Positions 54,438 to 63,004 of a stretch of DNA of 64,000 nucleotides are shown one piece after another (the first letter of the stretch is position 1; each line of letters opens with the position of its first letter). Below the pieces are notes generated by a model, which was given only the letters and a program-made list of their open reading frames with translations, did no database searches and was not told the DNA's origin. The stretch comes from Oceanococcus sp. HetDA_MAG_MS8 (GTDB lineage: Bacteria; Pseudomonadota; Gammaproteobacteria; Nevskiales; Oceanococcaceae): contig JAHCMK010000012.1 in NCBI GenBank assembly GCA_019192445.1, forward strand, positions 1-64,000. The letters run 5' to 3'. A program made the translations under genes and the position numbers.

Positions 54438-54767
54438 ATGCACACCATCTTCCAAGCTCAAGACATCAACGAAGCCCATATTGTGGCCGGCATGCTCGAG
54501 GCCGAGGGCATTAGCGCGCATGTCTGCGGGCATTATTTGCAAGGCGGTGTGGGGGAGCTTGCAGGCTTAGATTTCGCCCAGGTTCAGGTAGACATCCAAG
54601 ATCGTGATCGTGCCCAGGTTATTGTGCAGATCTACCAAGGCGCAACCGAGACTCCACCCCCCTCGCCCACCGCGCTGTGGCCCGAGCTGCGATTCACGCT
54701 CACCCTGGTCGGTATAGGCGCATTGCTGATATTTGGGCTAAGTTGGCTACTCTACGGCAATGCCTAA
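54438..54767 (+). CDS. DUF2007 putative signal-transducing protein
   Basis: A 109-residue protein. The N-terminal DUF2007 ferredoxin-like domain is MHTIFQAQDINEAHIVAGML, then EAEGISAHVCGHYLQGGVGE and VQVDIQDRDRAQVIVQIY. One C-terminal transmembrane helix follows (about 87-106, TLTLVGIGALLIFGLSWLLY). The family is thought to be PII-like in fold; no partner is established. Confidence 0.85.
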   Translation: MHTIFQAQDINEAHIVAGMLEAEGISAHVCGHYLQGGVGELAGLDFAQVQVDIQDRDRAQVIVQIYQGATETPPPSPTALWPELRFTLTLVGIGALLIFGLSWLLYGNA

Positions 54768-55234
54768 CCGCGCCAATCGCGCTGCATTTCCAAATAAGTA
54801 AACGAAGCCGACCAGGTAATCAATAACAAGCCTGCCAAGGCCTCGGTGCCCACCAAAAAACGAATGGGCCCATGGGGTACAAGGTCACCAAAGCCGAGGG
54901 TGGTATAGGTTGTGGCCGATAAATACACCGCATCCAATAGCTCCAAGCGCTCTACTCCATGAATCAGGCCCAAACTGGGCATCCAATTCACGGCGTATAT
55001 CCCCACGCCGAAGATCCAAATTTCCACCACATGTAACAACACCAAGGTGATCATCACCACCAACACGCGGGTGCGCGGCGGCAACTGGCGCCAGCGCGGC
55101 AGCAGTACATTGACCCTGGCCAGCACTTCGTAGTGCATGACGACGACGGCCATCACCAAGGCGAAGGTCAGCAGCACTGCTAGCCAATGAGGTGCGGAGG
55201 CGAAGGCCGAAAGCATCACAGGTGAGGACTCCAT
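54764..55234 (-). CDS. Potassium channel-like (Ion_trans_2) protein
   Basis: A 156-residue membrane protein with about four hydrophobic helices. The selectivity-filter motif TTLGFGDLVP has filter residues T112-LGFG-D117, a variant of TVGYGD. A pore helix precedes it (AVYLSATTYT). No RCK domain is attached. The gene overlaps the DUF2007 gene by 4 bases on the opposite strand. Confidence 0.85.
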   Translation of the reverse strand: MESSPVMLSAFASAPHWLAVLLTFALVMAVVVMHYEVLARVNVLLPRWRQLPPRTRVLVVMITLVLLHVVEIWIFGVGIYAVNWMPSLGLIHGVERLELLDAVYLSATTYTTLGFGDLVPHGPIRFLVGTEALAGLLLITWSASFTYLEMQRDWRG

Positions 55235-55455
55235 GGCGACTTAGCTTAGCGCTGATGGCTCGGCGACGCTGGCTATCCTTTAGCGGATCATCCCCAAAGC
55301 GAAGCTACTCGCGAGCGCGGCGCTGCATAAATCGCTGTGCATACTCGCGAGATTTATTCAGAGCCGCCTGAGGTAGGTTCACACTCTGCATCGACAGTCA
55401 TTCACAGACTCAGTCTTTATGATGGGTACTGGCCTGACTTTTCGACTGTAATGCC

Positions 55456-56520
55456 ATGGCCCTTTTGGTGGTCTACTTTTTCTTGGCCGTAGGCGTGTCT
55501 TTCCTATGCTCCATCTTAGAAGCGGTGCTGCTATCGGTGACTCCCGCCCATCTGGCGGTGATGGTGGAGTGTGGTTCCGCTTCTGGGCATCTGCTCAGAC
55601 GACTCAAGCAGGATATTGACCGACCTCTATCCGCCATTCTCAGCCTCAATACCATCGCTCATACCTTCGGCGCCGCGGGCATCGGAGCTCAGGCTCAAGT
55701 GGTGTTCGGCACTGCTTGGCTCAGTGTGGTCTCAGCGGCGGTGACGCTGGCGATTCTCATCTTCTCGGAAATTATTCCCAAAACCATTGGCGCGGTTTAC
55801 AGCAAACAACTGGCCGGCTTCACTGCACAGAGCTGCCGCTTACTCATCATTGCGCTTTGGCCCTTGGTCGTTTTATCCAAACGCCTCACCAACCTACTCC
55901 GGCCAGAGGCTCCGACGCCTAGCATTAGCCGTGAAGAGTTCCGCGCTTTGGCACAAACCGGTAGTCAGGAAGGTGTGTTGGCTCCTGAAGAAGCCAAGAT
56001 CTTTCTCAACCTCATCCGCTTTAGCGCGCTACGTGTGCAAGATGTGATGACCCCGCGTGTTGTGGTGGTCAAGTGGCCAGAGGAGATCAGCCTGCAAGAA
56101 CTGATGAGCACTGACCAGCCACTGACCTTTTCACGCTATCCGGTGTATGCCGGGCACGACGAAGATATTCGCGGCTACGTACTCAAAGCCGACATCATGC
56201 TCAGACTCGCCCAGGGGGACAGCCGAGCCACGCTGAAAGAGTTAACCCGCCCCGTGATGTTCGTTCCCGAGGGCATTTCCCTAAGAGCCCTTTTCAGCGA
56301 GCTGCTGAGCCGCCGCGAGCATTTTGCCGTCGTCGTGGATGAGTATGGAGGCTTGTGCGGGGTGGTCACCATGGAGGATGTGATGGAAACACTGCTAGGC
56401 GTGGAAATCATCGATGAAAGCGACGCCGTGGAAGACCTCCGCAAAGCCGCCCGCGAAAGCTGGACCAAGCGGGCCCACAAACTCGGCCTGTCTCTACCCG
56501 ACTCCCCAGGCGCCAGCTAA
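55456..56520 (+). CDS. CNNM/CBS domain protein (CorC/HlyC family)
   Basis: A 354-residue protein. The DUF21/CNNM membrane domain covers about 1-150 (VYFFLAVGVSFLCSILEAVL, SEIIPKTIGAVYSKQLAGF). Two CBS domains follow (about 195-310; RVQDVMTPRVVVVKWPEEI, VVDEYGGLCGVVTMEDVMET). There is no CorC C-terminal FAD-like domain. Homologues export magnesium or act in metal homeostasis. Confidence 0.9.
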   Translation: MALLVVYFFLAVGVSFLCSILEAVLLSVTPAHLAVMVECGSASGHLLRRLKQDIDRPLSAILSLNTIAHTFGAAGIGAQAQVVFGTAWLSVVSAAVTLAILIFSEIIPKTIGAVYSKQLAGFTAQSCRLLIIALWPLVVLSKRLTNLLRPEAPTPSISREEFRALAQTGSQEGVLAPEEAKIFLNLIRFSALRVQDVMTPRVVVVKWPEEISLQELMSTDQPLTFSRYPVYAGHDEDIRGYVLKADIMLRLAQGDSRATLKELTRPVMFVPEGISLRALFSELLSRREHFAVVVDEYGGLCGVVTMEDVMETLLGVEIIDESDAVEDLRKAARESWTKRAHKLGLSLPDSPGAS

Positions 56521-56550
56521 GCATCGAGCTTGCATCGCAGCCACAGAAAA

Positions 56551-56655
56551 GCCGGCGTGTACCGCCGAAGGCGGCGCGAGCCCGCTAGACAATGGCGCCC
56601 ACAAAAAAGCCGGCACAAAGGCCGGCTTTTTCTTCAATCCTGGCTCCCGAGGACG
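56551..56655. repeat. tRNA-Asn tail repeat, distal copy
   Basis: The first 105 bases match 56732-56836: GCCGGCGTGTACC, then a terminator (56603-56631) and 13-16 bases of the tRNA-Asn 3' end. The match runs a few bases further into the T-arm with one indel. No tRNA body is present. Between the copies lie hairpins CGGCC-ACGGAC-GGCCG (56669-56684) and CGCCGGCC-AGGAC-GGCCGGCG (56718-56738). Confidence 0.9.
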
Positions 56656-56731
56656 CGGCTCGATGAAGCGGCCACGGACGGCCGATTCACACGGACGCGT
56701 AGCGGACGCCCGGAGGGCGCCGGCCAGGACG

Positions 56732-56836
56732 GCCGGCGTGTACCGCCGAAGGCGGCGCGAGCCCGCTAGACAATGGCGCCCACAAAAAAGCCGGCACAAA
56801 GGCCGGCTTTTTCTTCAATCCTGGCTCCCGAGGACG
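56732..56836. repeat. tRNA-Asn tail repeat, proximal copy
   Basis: The copy attached to the tRNA-Asn gene, 181 bases from its duplicate. It includes the terminator and the tRNA acceptor arm. Its left end is the right arm of the AGGAC-loop hairpin at 56718-56738. This 300-base stretch between the CNNM gene and the tRNA holds no protein gene. Confidence 0.9.
56784..56812 (-). terminator. Terminator of tRNA-Asn
   Basis: On the minus strand AAAAAGCCGGC-CTTTGT-GCCGGCTTTTTT, with T runs on both sides, so it can end transcription in both directions. The distal copy is at 56603-56631. Confidence 0.92.
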
Positions 56837-56897
56837 GGCTCGAACCGCCGACCCGGTGATTAACAGTCACCTGCTCTACCAACTGAGCTACTCGGGA
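56822..56897 (-). tRNA. tRNA-Asn (GTT)
   Basis: A 76-base cloverleaf on the minus strand. The acceptor TCCCGAG pairs with CTCGGGA, followed by discriminator G and CCA. The anticodon loop CTGTTAA gives GTT. The T-arm GGCGGTTCGAGCCCGTC is standard. Confidence 0.97.
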
Positions 56898-56958
56898 ATT
56901 GAAGCGCGCATTATAGCAGCAAGATGCCTGCTAGGTGCAAGGCATCCAGCAAAGTTTT

Positions 56959-58143
56959 TTATGCCGAAAGCACCTTGTGCAAACGTTCTAGGGACTGGTC
57001 CAGCAGGTCTTGACTCGTGGCGAAGCTGAGGCGCATGTGGTTGGGTGTACCAAAGGCGGACCCAGGCACCAAAGCGACTTCGGCACGCTCCAGGAGCAAC
57101 TCACCTAAAGCAACATCATCGGCGCAGCCCATAGTCTGCATTGCCCCCGAGAAATCGGGGAACGCATAGAAGGTCCCGTCGGAGGCAATGCACTCCACGC
57201 CTGGCAGACTGTTCAGCCCTGCCACCACTTTGTCGTGCCGCTGCTTGAAGGCTTCTAGCATCATCTGCACACAATCCTGAGGGCCGCTCAAAGCTTCCAC
57301 CGCTGCCGCTTGTGAAATTGAGCAAGGGTTGGAGGTACTTTGCGACTGGATTTTGGCCATGGCTTTGATAAGGGCTACAGGCCCTGCCGCATAACCAATG
57401 CGCCAGCCAGTCATGGAATAGGCTTTACTCACTCCATGCAGCACGATGGTGCGCTCCAACAAATCGGGCGCAGCCATCACAATGTTGGCAAAAGGCTCAT
57501 CCGCCCAGAGGATGGCTTCGTACATATCGTCAGTAGCGATCCACACCTGTGGGTGCAAACGGAGCACATCGGCTAATGCTTCAAGTTCAGCCCGCGTGTA
57601 GGCCTTGCCCGAAGGGTTGGATGGGCTGTTAAGCACCAGCAGCCGAGTCTTTGGCGTGATGGCTGCGGCGAGCTGTTCAGGTGTGATCTTGAAATCATGC
57701 GCCTGCGTGGTTGGCAGCACCATAGGTTCGGCATCCGCCAGCAACACCATGTCGGGGTAGCTCACCCAATATGGAGCAGGAATCAACACTTCGTCGCCTT
57801 TATTCAACATAGCCTGAGCCAGATTGAAAAAGCTTTGCTTACCGCCGCAACTGACCAAAATTTGGTCTGGAGTGAAATCGATGTGATTGTCGCGCGCAAA
57901 CTTGTCGCACACGGCCTGCTTGAGCGCCGGCGTTCCACCGACAGCAGTATATTTAGTCTGCCCGGCATCGATGGCTTTCACCGCAGCTGCTTTGATGTGA
58001 TCCGGCGTGTCAAAATCAGGCTCACCGGCCCCCAGACCAATCACATCGCGGCCAGCAGCGCGCATTTCGGCAGCGCGAGCGGTCACCGCCAAGGTTGGCG
58101 AAGGTTTAATGCGATTGACGCGAGCAGACAGGGCAAGTGTCAC
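56959..58143 (-). CDS. aspC: Aspartate aminotransferase (class I, PLP)
   Basis: A 394-residue aminotransferase. GTG 58143 is chosen because it matches the family start (VTLALSARVNRIKPSPTLAV); a TTG four codons up is the alternative. GLGAGEPDFDTPDHIKAAAV is the N-terminal signature. The PLP lysine is in HGVSKAYSMTGWRIGY (about K240). It most resembles the Ia-type enzyme that also serves phenylalanine or glutamate transamination. It is divergent from uvrB. Confidence 0.93.
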   Translation of the reverse strand: MTLALSARVNRIKPSPTLAVTARAAEMRAAGRDVIGLGAGEPDFDTPDHIKAAAVKAIDAGQTKYTAVGGTPALKQAVCDKFARDNHIDFTPDQILVSCGGKQSFFNLAQAMLNKGDEVLIPAPYWVSYPDMVLLADAEPMVLPTTQAHDFKITPEQLAAAITPKTRLLVLNSPSNPSGKAYTRAELEALADVLRLHPQVWIATDDMYEAILWADEPFANIVMAAPDLLERTIVLHGVSKAYSMTGWRIGYAAGPVALIKAMAKIQSQSTSNPCSISQAAAVEALSGPQDCVQMMLEAFKQRHDKVVAGLNSLPGVECIASDGTFYAFPDFSGAMQTMGCADDVALGELLLERAEVALVPGSAFGTPNHMRLSFATSQDLLDQSLERLHKVLSA

Positions 58144-58199
58144 GGGCAAATCCAATGGTGTCGAATGTCACCTCATAGTTTAGTGCGAGCAGCAAAGTC

Positions 58200-60212
58200 A
58201 TGACGGAATCGGCAAACCCAGACCGCTTTGAGCTGGTCGCAGAATGGGCTCCAGCAGGGGATCAACCCAATGCCATCAAAGGCATGGTGAACGGGCTGAA
58301 CGACGGCCTCACCCACCAAACCCTCCTCGGAGTAACCGGATCGGGAAAAACTTACTCTATTGCCAATGTGATCGCCGAAGTGCAGCGTCCTGCGCTGATC
58401 ATGGCGCCGAACAAGACCTTGGCTGCGCAGCTGTATGGGGAGTTCAAAGAGTTTTTCCCCCATAACGCTGTGGAGTATTTCGTGTCTTACTACGACTACT
58501 ACCAGCCCGAGGCTTACGTTCCCTCATCCGACACCTTCATTGAGAAGGACTCCTCGGTGAATGATCACATCGAACAGATGCGACTCTCCGCAACCAAGTC
58601 CATTCTGACCCGCCGCGACACCATCATTGTGGCATCGGTGTCGGCCATCTACGGCCTGGGTGACCCTGAAAGCTACTTCCAAATGGTGCTGCACATTCGC
58701 ACCGGGGAACGCCTGAAGCAACGTGAACTACTCGCTCAACTCACCAATCTGCAGTACACCCGCAATGACATCGCCCTGGCCCGCGGTACCTTCCGGGTGC
58801 GTGGCGATGTGGTGGATATTTTCCCAGCGGAAGCAGAAGCCGAGGCCGTGCGCGTAGAGCTCTTTGACGACGAGATTGACAGCATCGCCCTATTCGACCC
58901 GCTCACCGGCCAGATCAAACGCCGCGTGCCCCGCTTCACCGTATTCCCCAAAACGCATTACGTGTCCACGCGCCAGCGTCAGGAAGACATGCTGGAGAAT
59001 ATTAAAGTCGAACTCCAGGAGCGCATAGCCAGCTTCCAAAAAGACGGCAAGCTACTCGAAGCTCAGCGGATTGAGCAGCGCACCAACTTCGACCTGGAGA
59101 TGATCCAAGAGTTGGGTTATTGCAACGGCATCGAAAACTACTCCCGCTATTTGAGTGGCCGTGCACCGGGCGAAGCTCCGCCCTGCTTGCTCGATTATCT
59201 CCCTGCGGACGCCATCTTCATTGCCGACGAATCTCATGTGACCATTCCCCAGATTGGCGCCATGTACAAGGGGGACCGCTCACGCAAGGAGACCCTGGTT
59301 CAATATGGCTTCCGCTTGCCATCAGCGCTCGATAACCGCCCTCTCAAATTTGAGGAGTTCGAGAGACTCACTGCACAAACCATATTTGTGTCTGCCACCC
59401 CCGGCCCGTATGAAGCAGCAAATGCCGGCCAGGTGGTCGAACAGGTGGTGCGCCCCACCGGCTTGGTCGATCCCATTGTCGATATCCGCCCAGTGACGGG
59501 CCAAGTAGATGACTTGCTCGGCGAGATTCGCATTCGCAGCGATAAAGGCGAACGGGTGTTGGTCACAACACTCACCAAGCGCATGGCCGAACAACTCACC
59601 GACTACCTGCATGAAAACGGTGTCAAAGTACGCTACCTGCACTCAGATATCGATACGGTTGAGCGCGCCGAAATCATTCGCGACCTTCGGCTAGGCGTAT
59701 TTGATGTCGTTGTTGGCATCAACTTGTTACGCGAGGGCCTAGACATTCCAGAAGTGTCATTGGTAGCCGTACTCGATGCCGACAAAGAAGGCTTTCTTCG
59801 CTCTGACCGCTCACTCATCCAAACAATTGGCCGGGCGGCGCGTAACCTCAATGGTCGCGCCATTCTCTACGCCGACGAAATCACGGGATCCATGCGGCGC
59901 GCGCTTGATGAAACTGAGCGACGCCGGCAAAAGCAGCTGGACTTCAATGAGGAACACGGCATTACGCCCAAGGGCATCGTCAAAGCCATCCAAGATGTGA
60001 TGCACGCTGGCTACGAAGATGTTGAAGGCCAAGAGGCGGTTGCCGAGGAAGCCGCGCGCTACCAGACCATGCCGCCTGCCAAGCTCGCCAAGCTGCTAAA
60101 AGGTCTAGAGAAAGAAATGCTGGACGCTGCTCAGAACCTAGAATTTGAAAAGGCCGCGGCCAAACGCGATGAGATCGCCAAGGTCCGTGAACTGGCATTA
60201 CATCGGGCCTGA
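58200..60212 (+). CDS. uvrB: Excinuclease ABC subunit B
   Basis: A 670-residue UvrB of standard length. Walker A is [10 protein letters not shown] (about 44-53). The beta-hairpin region [20 protein letters not shown], motif [16 protein letters not shown] and motif [21 protein letters not shown] are all present. The C-terminal UVR domain ([20 protein letters not shown], then [17 protein letters not shown]) is intact. Together with UvrA and UvrC it excises bulky lesions, and it receives stalled sites from Mfd (20472). Confidence 0.98.
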   Translation: MTESANPDRFELVAEWAPAGDQPNAIKGMVNGLNDGLTHQTLLGVTGSGKTYSIANVIAEVQRPALIMAPNKTLAAQLYGEFKEFFPHNAVEYFVSYYDYYQPEAYVPSSDTFIEKDSSVNDHIEQMRLSATKSILTRRDTIIVASVSAIYGLGDPESYFQMVLHIRTGERLKQRELLAQLTNLQYTRNDIALARGTFRVRGDVVDIFPAEAEAEAVRVELFDDEIDSIALFDPLTGQIKRRVPRFTVFPKTHYVSTRQRQEDMLENIKVELQERIASFQKDGKLLEAQRIEQRTNFDLEMIQELGYCNGIENYSRYLSGRAPGEAPPCLLDYLPADAIFIADESHVTIPQIGAMYKGDRSRKETLVQYGFRLPSALDNRPLKFEEFERLTAQTIFVSATPGPYEAANAGQVVEQVVRPTGLVDPIVDIRPVTGQVDDLLGEIRIRSDKGERVLVTTLTKRMAEQLTDYLHENGVKVRYLHSDIDTVERAEIIRDLRLGVFDVVVGINLLREGLDIPEVSLVAVLDADKEGFLRSDRSLIQTIGRAARNLNGRAILYADEITGSMRRALDETERRRQKQLDFNEEHGITPKGIVKAIQDVMHAGYEDVEGQEAVAEEAARYQTMPPAKLAKLLKGLEKEMLDAAQNLEFEKAAAKRDEIAKVRELALHRA

Positions 60213-60269
60213 GCACAAACCCCTTGCAGCTTTTGCCCCGGCTCAGTACAATGCTCGGCTTGCCAACGC

Positions 60270-60346
60270 AGGCGCGTAGCTCAGCTGGTTAGAGCACCAC
60301 CTTGACATGGTGGGGGTCGTTGGTTCGAATCCAATCGCGCCTACCA
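60270..60346 (+). tRNA. tRNA-Val (GAC)
   Basis: A 77-base cloverleaf. The acceptor AGGCGCG pairs with CGCGCCT, then A and CCA. Anticodon stem-loop CCACC-TTGACAT-GGTGG gives GAC. Its 3' end is probably the attachment site of the prophage that starts just downstream. Confidence 0.96.
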
Positions 60347-60380
60347 CCCAAAAATTATTGACTCATCAATAACTTGGGTG
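60345..60380 (+). terminator. Two-tier hairpin after tRNA-Val, likely terminator or attachment-site arm
   Basis: Outer stem CACCCAA/TTGGGTG encloses inner stem TTATTGA-CTCA-TCAATAA. It overlaps the CCA end and is followed by AAAAATTG. As a junction with the prophage it may be part of attL rather than the original tRNA terminator. Confidence 0.6.
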
Positions 60381-60440
60381 AAAAATTGAATAGACGGCAG
60401 ACAGGGGAATCCCTCCCTTGTTCCAATCTGGAGACAGTCA

Positions 60441-61472
60441 ATGTCATCTATTCAAAAACGTGAAAACGGTACCTACACGGTTCGCATCCGCCGAAAAGGA
60501 CGCAATATCAGCAAAACTTTCCGCTCGAAGAAAGACGCTCTGCAGTGGGCGAGAGAGCAGGAAACCAAGCTAGACAAAGAAGCGTTGGACCACGTCACAC
60601 GGCCAACAGGCGGCATATCGGTCGCAGAGATGATGCGAATGTACATCGATGCCCGCCATGAAGACCTTTCGCCATCTACGCTCGGATACTACGAAAGTGA
60701 GCTAGCACGCCTGGAGACAACAAAACTAGGAAAAATGCCGATACAGGCAGCGACCGAGAGCGACATACGCGCACACATGAAGGCGTGGCGAAATGCAGGC
60801 AACAGAGACGGAACAGTTCGCCGGAAACTCAGCCTGATTAAAGGCATGTACGCATGGGCACTCGACCACGGATACGAAATACCGAACGCAGTGCGGCGCA
60901 TCAAGCTACCGAGCGACACGCGCAGGGTCATGCGCTGGGACGATAGCTCAGTTCAGAAGCTACGAGAAGCTGACGCCCACATGCAGCGGAAGAACAAAAA
61001 CCCGTGGATTGGACCTGCGTTCGAGCTGGCACTAACGACCCCCCTTCGTCGCGGAGACATTACAAACATACTGCTCGAAGACGTGCACCTGGAAGAGCGG
61101 AGAATACACCTGCGGAACACAAAACCCGGAAAGCCCCGCGATGTATGGCTGACAGAAGAAGCGGCGACCATCGTTCAGAAGGTCATGAAGCTGGACAGAG
61201 AGCCGGGAGAAAAGCGCCTATTTGCGTGCAACAAGGATGCGTTTAAGAGCGCTTGGCGGCGACGCAAAGAACTCGCAGGCGTACGGCAAACATTCCACGA
61301 CACCAAGGCTGAGGCAATCTCCAAAGCGTGCGAGAAGGGGCTGCCACTTGCAGAGCTCAAAGAGTATTCGGGGAACAGCGACCATCGCTCCCTAGAACAC
61401 TACATGCGAGCACGGGACGCCAAACAGATGTTGAACAAGCTCAACCAGCAGACGCGTCCGAGCCTGGGATAA
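60441..61472 (+). CDS. Prophage tyrosine recombinase (integrase)
   Basis: A 343-residue integrase. The N-terminal arm-binding part is RKGRNISKTFRSKKDALQWA, then a core-binding domain (about 60-150). In the catalytic domain R203 (TTPLRRGDI), a beta-hairpin lysine (about K228), H286 and Y321 are present. The usual HxxR arginine is K289 (HDTK), and the GH histidine is N312 (SGNSDH). GGAGA lies six bases before ATG 60441. It would insert the phage at the tRNA-Val 3' end. The stop overlaps the convergent zot end by 32 bases. Confidence 0.88.
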   Translation: MSSIQKRENGTYTVRIRRKGRNISKTFRSKKDALQWAREQETKLDKEALDHVTRPTGGISVAEMMRMYIDARHEDLSPSTLGYYESELARLETTKLGKMPIQAATESDIRAHMKAWRNAGNRDGTVRRKLSLIKGMYAWALDHGYEIPNAVRRIKLPSDTRRVMRWDDSSVQKLREADAHMQRKNKNPWIGPAFELALTTPLRRGDITNILLEDVHLEERRIHLRNTKPGKPRDVWLTEEAATIVQKVMKLDREPGEKRLFACNKDAFKSAWRRRKELAGVRQTFHDTKAEAISKACEKGLPLAELKEYSGNSDHRSLEHYMRARDAKQMLNKLNQQTRPSLG

Positions 61473-62604
61473 GAGTGTCAGCCAGCGTACGGGGGCCGTC
61501 CTGCTTGGGCGGCCACGGACCTGTATCGTGGTTGACTACATGACCTTTGTAATTGCACGAGGGGCCCAAGTCGGTCGAGACGCAGTGGGACAGCGGTATG
61601 CGAACTTGCCTGCCGCTTCTCAACTCAATGAAAGCAACGCCCCTGCCCTGGGTCAAGTCACCCGCGTACCCCGCAAGACGGTACTTTGCCTGCTCATCAT
61701 TCTCACGCGCGGCGGGCTTGAAAGTAACAACAGAATCAGCGGAAGGCTCAGGGGTTGGAACAGGCTCAGGCGGTGGAGAAGCCGGAGCATCCTCGGTGAT
61801 GACTGGAGAGAAGACACCCGGAGCGCTGCGAAAGTCTTGCACCTCAACAACTGGCGCAGCTTCATCACCCGAAAAAATGTTCTTGACCATGCCGCAGGAC
61901 ACAGGCAAAAGCAGCAAGGCGAGACCGGACATGATTATTTTGGGACTCTTCCATATCGTGGAACGCTTGTCAGTGGACATCTCAATACCAGCCGCGTTCG
62001 ACTTGGATTGGGTATGCGACTTGTAAAGAGAAAATACCTCCTTTTTGTACTTTAGAAATGACTGCTGAACGAACTGCGTTTTTGGACCACGCTGGCCGGT
62101 AACGCACCCAAAGTATTGAGCAACATTGCAGCCACTGCGAATGCCGAGCGCCGTTGGCTTTTGCATGATGTATGTATGCTCGATAAGCTGGCGAGCGAAT
62201 GCGGCAAGCTGGCCACAATCCTGAGTGATGAAAGCAATTTCGGTAGAAAAGCCGTCCTCGCCGACGCGGTGGCGATGCTCAGCCAAAAAGCTCTTGTTAT
62301 CCTCCGGAACGATATTCGTTTTCATGCCGGACGGCCACAAGCGCCAAAGCTCATCCAGGACAACAACAGCACCAGGAGGGCAAGCCTCTTGCAGGGTCTT
62401 TCGCGGGGATGCCTCAAAAACGAACTCAGAAATATCTAGCTCATGAATAACGGCATCAGGATATTTCTTGCGAATCTCGGAATGGTTAAGCGGTATATTT
62501 GTACATACGGGACGACCGGCCTCAAGCGCTGGGAGGATGACATAAGCGACAGCGCTATAAGACTTGCCAGAACCGGGCAAACCGACGTAAGCCGTAATAC
62601 TCAT
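61441..62604 (-). CDS. zot: Zot-like inovirus assembly ATPase (pI homologue)
   Basis: A 387-residue protein with P-loop GLPGSGKS (K14) and Walker B VVVLDELWRLWP (about 80-90). A single transmembrane helix lies at about 223-240 (IIMSGLALLLLPVSCGMV). The periplasmic tail is proline-rich (PPPEPVPTPEPSA) and ends in a C-terminal domain with an ARENDEQAKYRLAGYAGDLT segment. It is the phage assembly and extrusion motor. It starts TAATG with the 29-codon ORF upstream, indicating coupling. Confidence 0.93.
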   Translation of the reverse strand: MSITAYVGLPGSGKSYSAVAYVILPALEAGRPVCTNIPLNHSEIRKKYPDAVIHELDISEFVFEASPRKTLQEACPPGAVVVLDELWRLWPSGMKTNIVPEDNKSFLAEHRHRVGEDGFSTEIAFITQDCGQLAAFARQLIEHTYIMQKPTALGIRSGCNVAQYFGCVTGQRGPKTQFVQQSFLKYKKEVFSLYKSHTQSKSNAAGIEMSTDKRSTIWKSPKIIMSGLALLLLPVSCGMVKNIFSGDEAAPVVEVQDFRSAPGVFSPVITEDAPASPPPEPVPTPEPSADSVVTFKPAARENDEQAKYRLAGYAGDLTQGRGVAFIELRSGRQVRIPLSHCVSTDLGPSCNYKGHVVNHDTGPWPPKQDGPRTLADTLIPGSDASAG

Positions 62605-62693
62605 TAGAATTTATTTCCGGGTAGAAGCTCGGATATTCCTATCCAAAAAGCAATTAAAATACAGACGAAAAGCACTGGGAAGAATGGAATCAT
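62604..62693 (-). CDS. 29-residue hydrophobic peptide of the inovirus module
   Basis: ATG 62693 begins a 29-codon frame (MIPFFPVLFVCILIAFWIGI, then SELLPGNKF), a single membrane helix with a short polar end. Its stop overlaps the zot start (TAATG). Size and position resemble the tiny pVII/pIX-type coat proteins or an export adaptor of filamentous phages, but no family is recognised. It would have been missed by length cutoffs. Confidence 0.6.
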   Translation of the reverse strand: MIPFFPVLFVCILIAFWIGISELLPGNKF

Positions 62694-62697
62694 TGCG

Positions 62698-63003
62698 CTA
62701 CCCGATAAGCGGAATACGACGCAGAATAAAACGAGCGCCAAGAGCAGCAAAGATGATTGCAAAACCTTGAGGAACCAAAAAAACCTCGGATATGTAAGTC
62801 ACACCCGCCGGGAATTTTGGAAGACTCGTTATATTTGCAATGAAATCCGGCACCGGGATAGCTTCAACCAGCGTTGCAGCTACGGACAGAAATGTATCGG
62901 CGATTGCATCCTTCAGCCATTCGAGCGCAGCAGCAAGAGCGTTAAAGAGTGCTTCAAAAGCGCCGCGAATCTTTTCCCATATTCCGTTAAATAGCCGACC
63001 CAT
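62698..63003 (-). CDS. DUF2523 inovirus minor coat protein (pVI-like)
   Basis: A 101-residue protein. The N-terminal half is amphipathic helices (IWEKIRGAFEALFNALAAAL, EWLKDAIADTFLSVAATLVE). The C-terminal part is a transmembrane helix (VPQGFAIIFAALGARFI) with a basic end (LRRIPLIG). DUF2523 proteins precede zot in many inoviruses and are similar in size to pVI of the Ff phages. It starts 1 base past the adsorption gene. Confidence 0.85.
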   Translation of the reverse strand: MGRLFNGIWEKIRGAFEALFNALAAALEWLKDAIADTFLSVAATLVEAIPVPDFIANITSLPKFPAGVTYISEVFLVPQGFAIIFAALGARFILRRIPLIG

Positions 63004-63004
63004 A

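Noticed and set aside
61490..61520. GGCCGTCCTG...GGGCGGCCACGGAC as another AGGAC-type hairpin
   Set aside because: It lies in the zot coding end, the loop differs and arms pair poorly.
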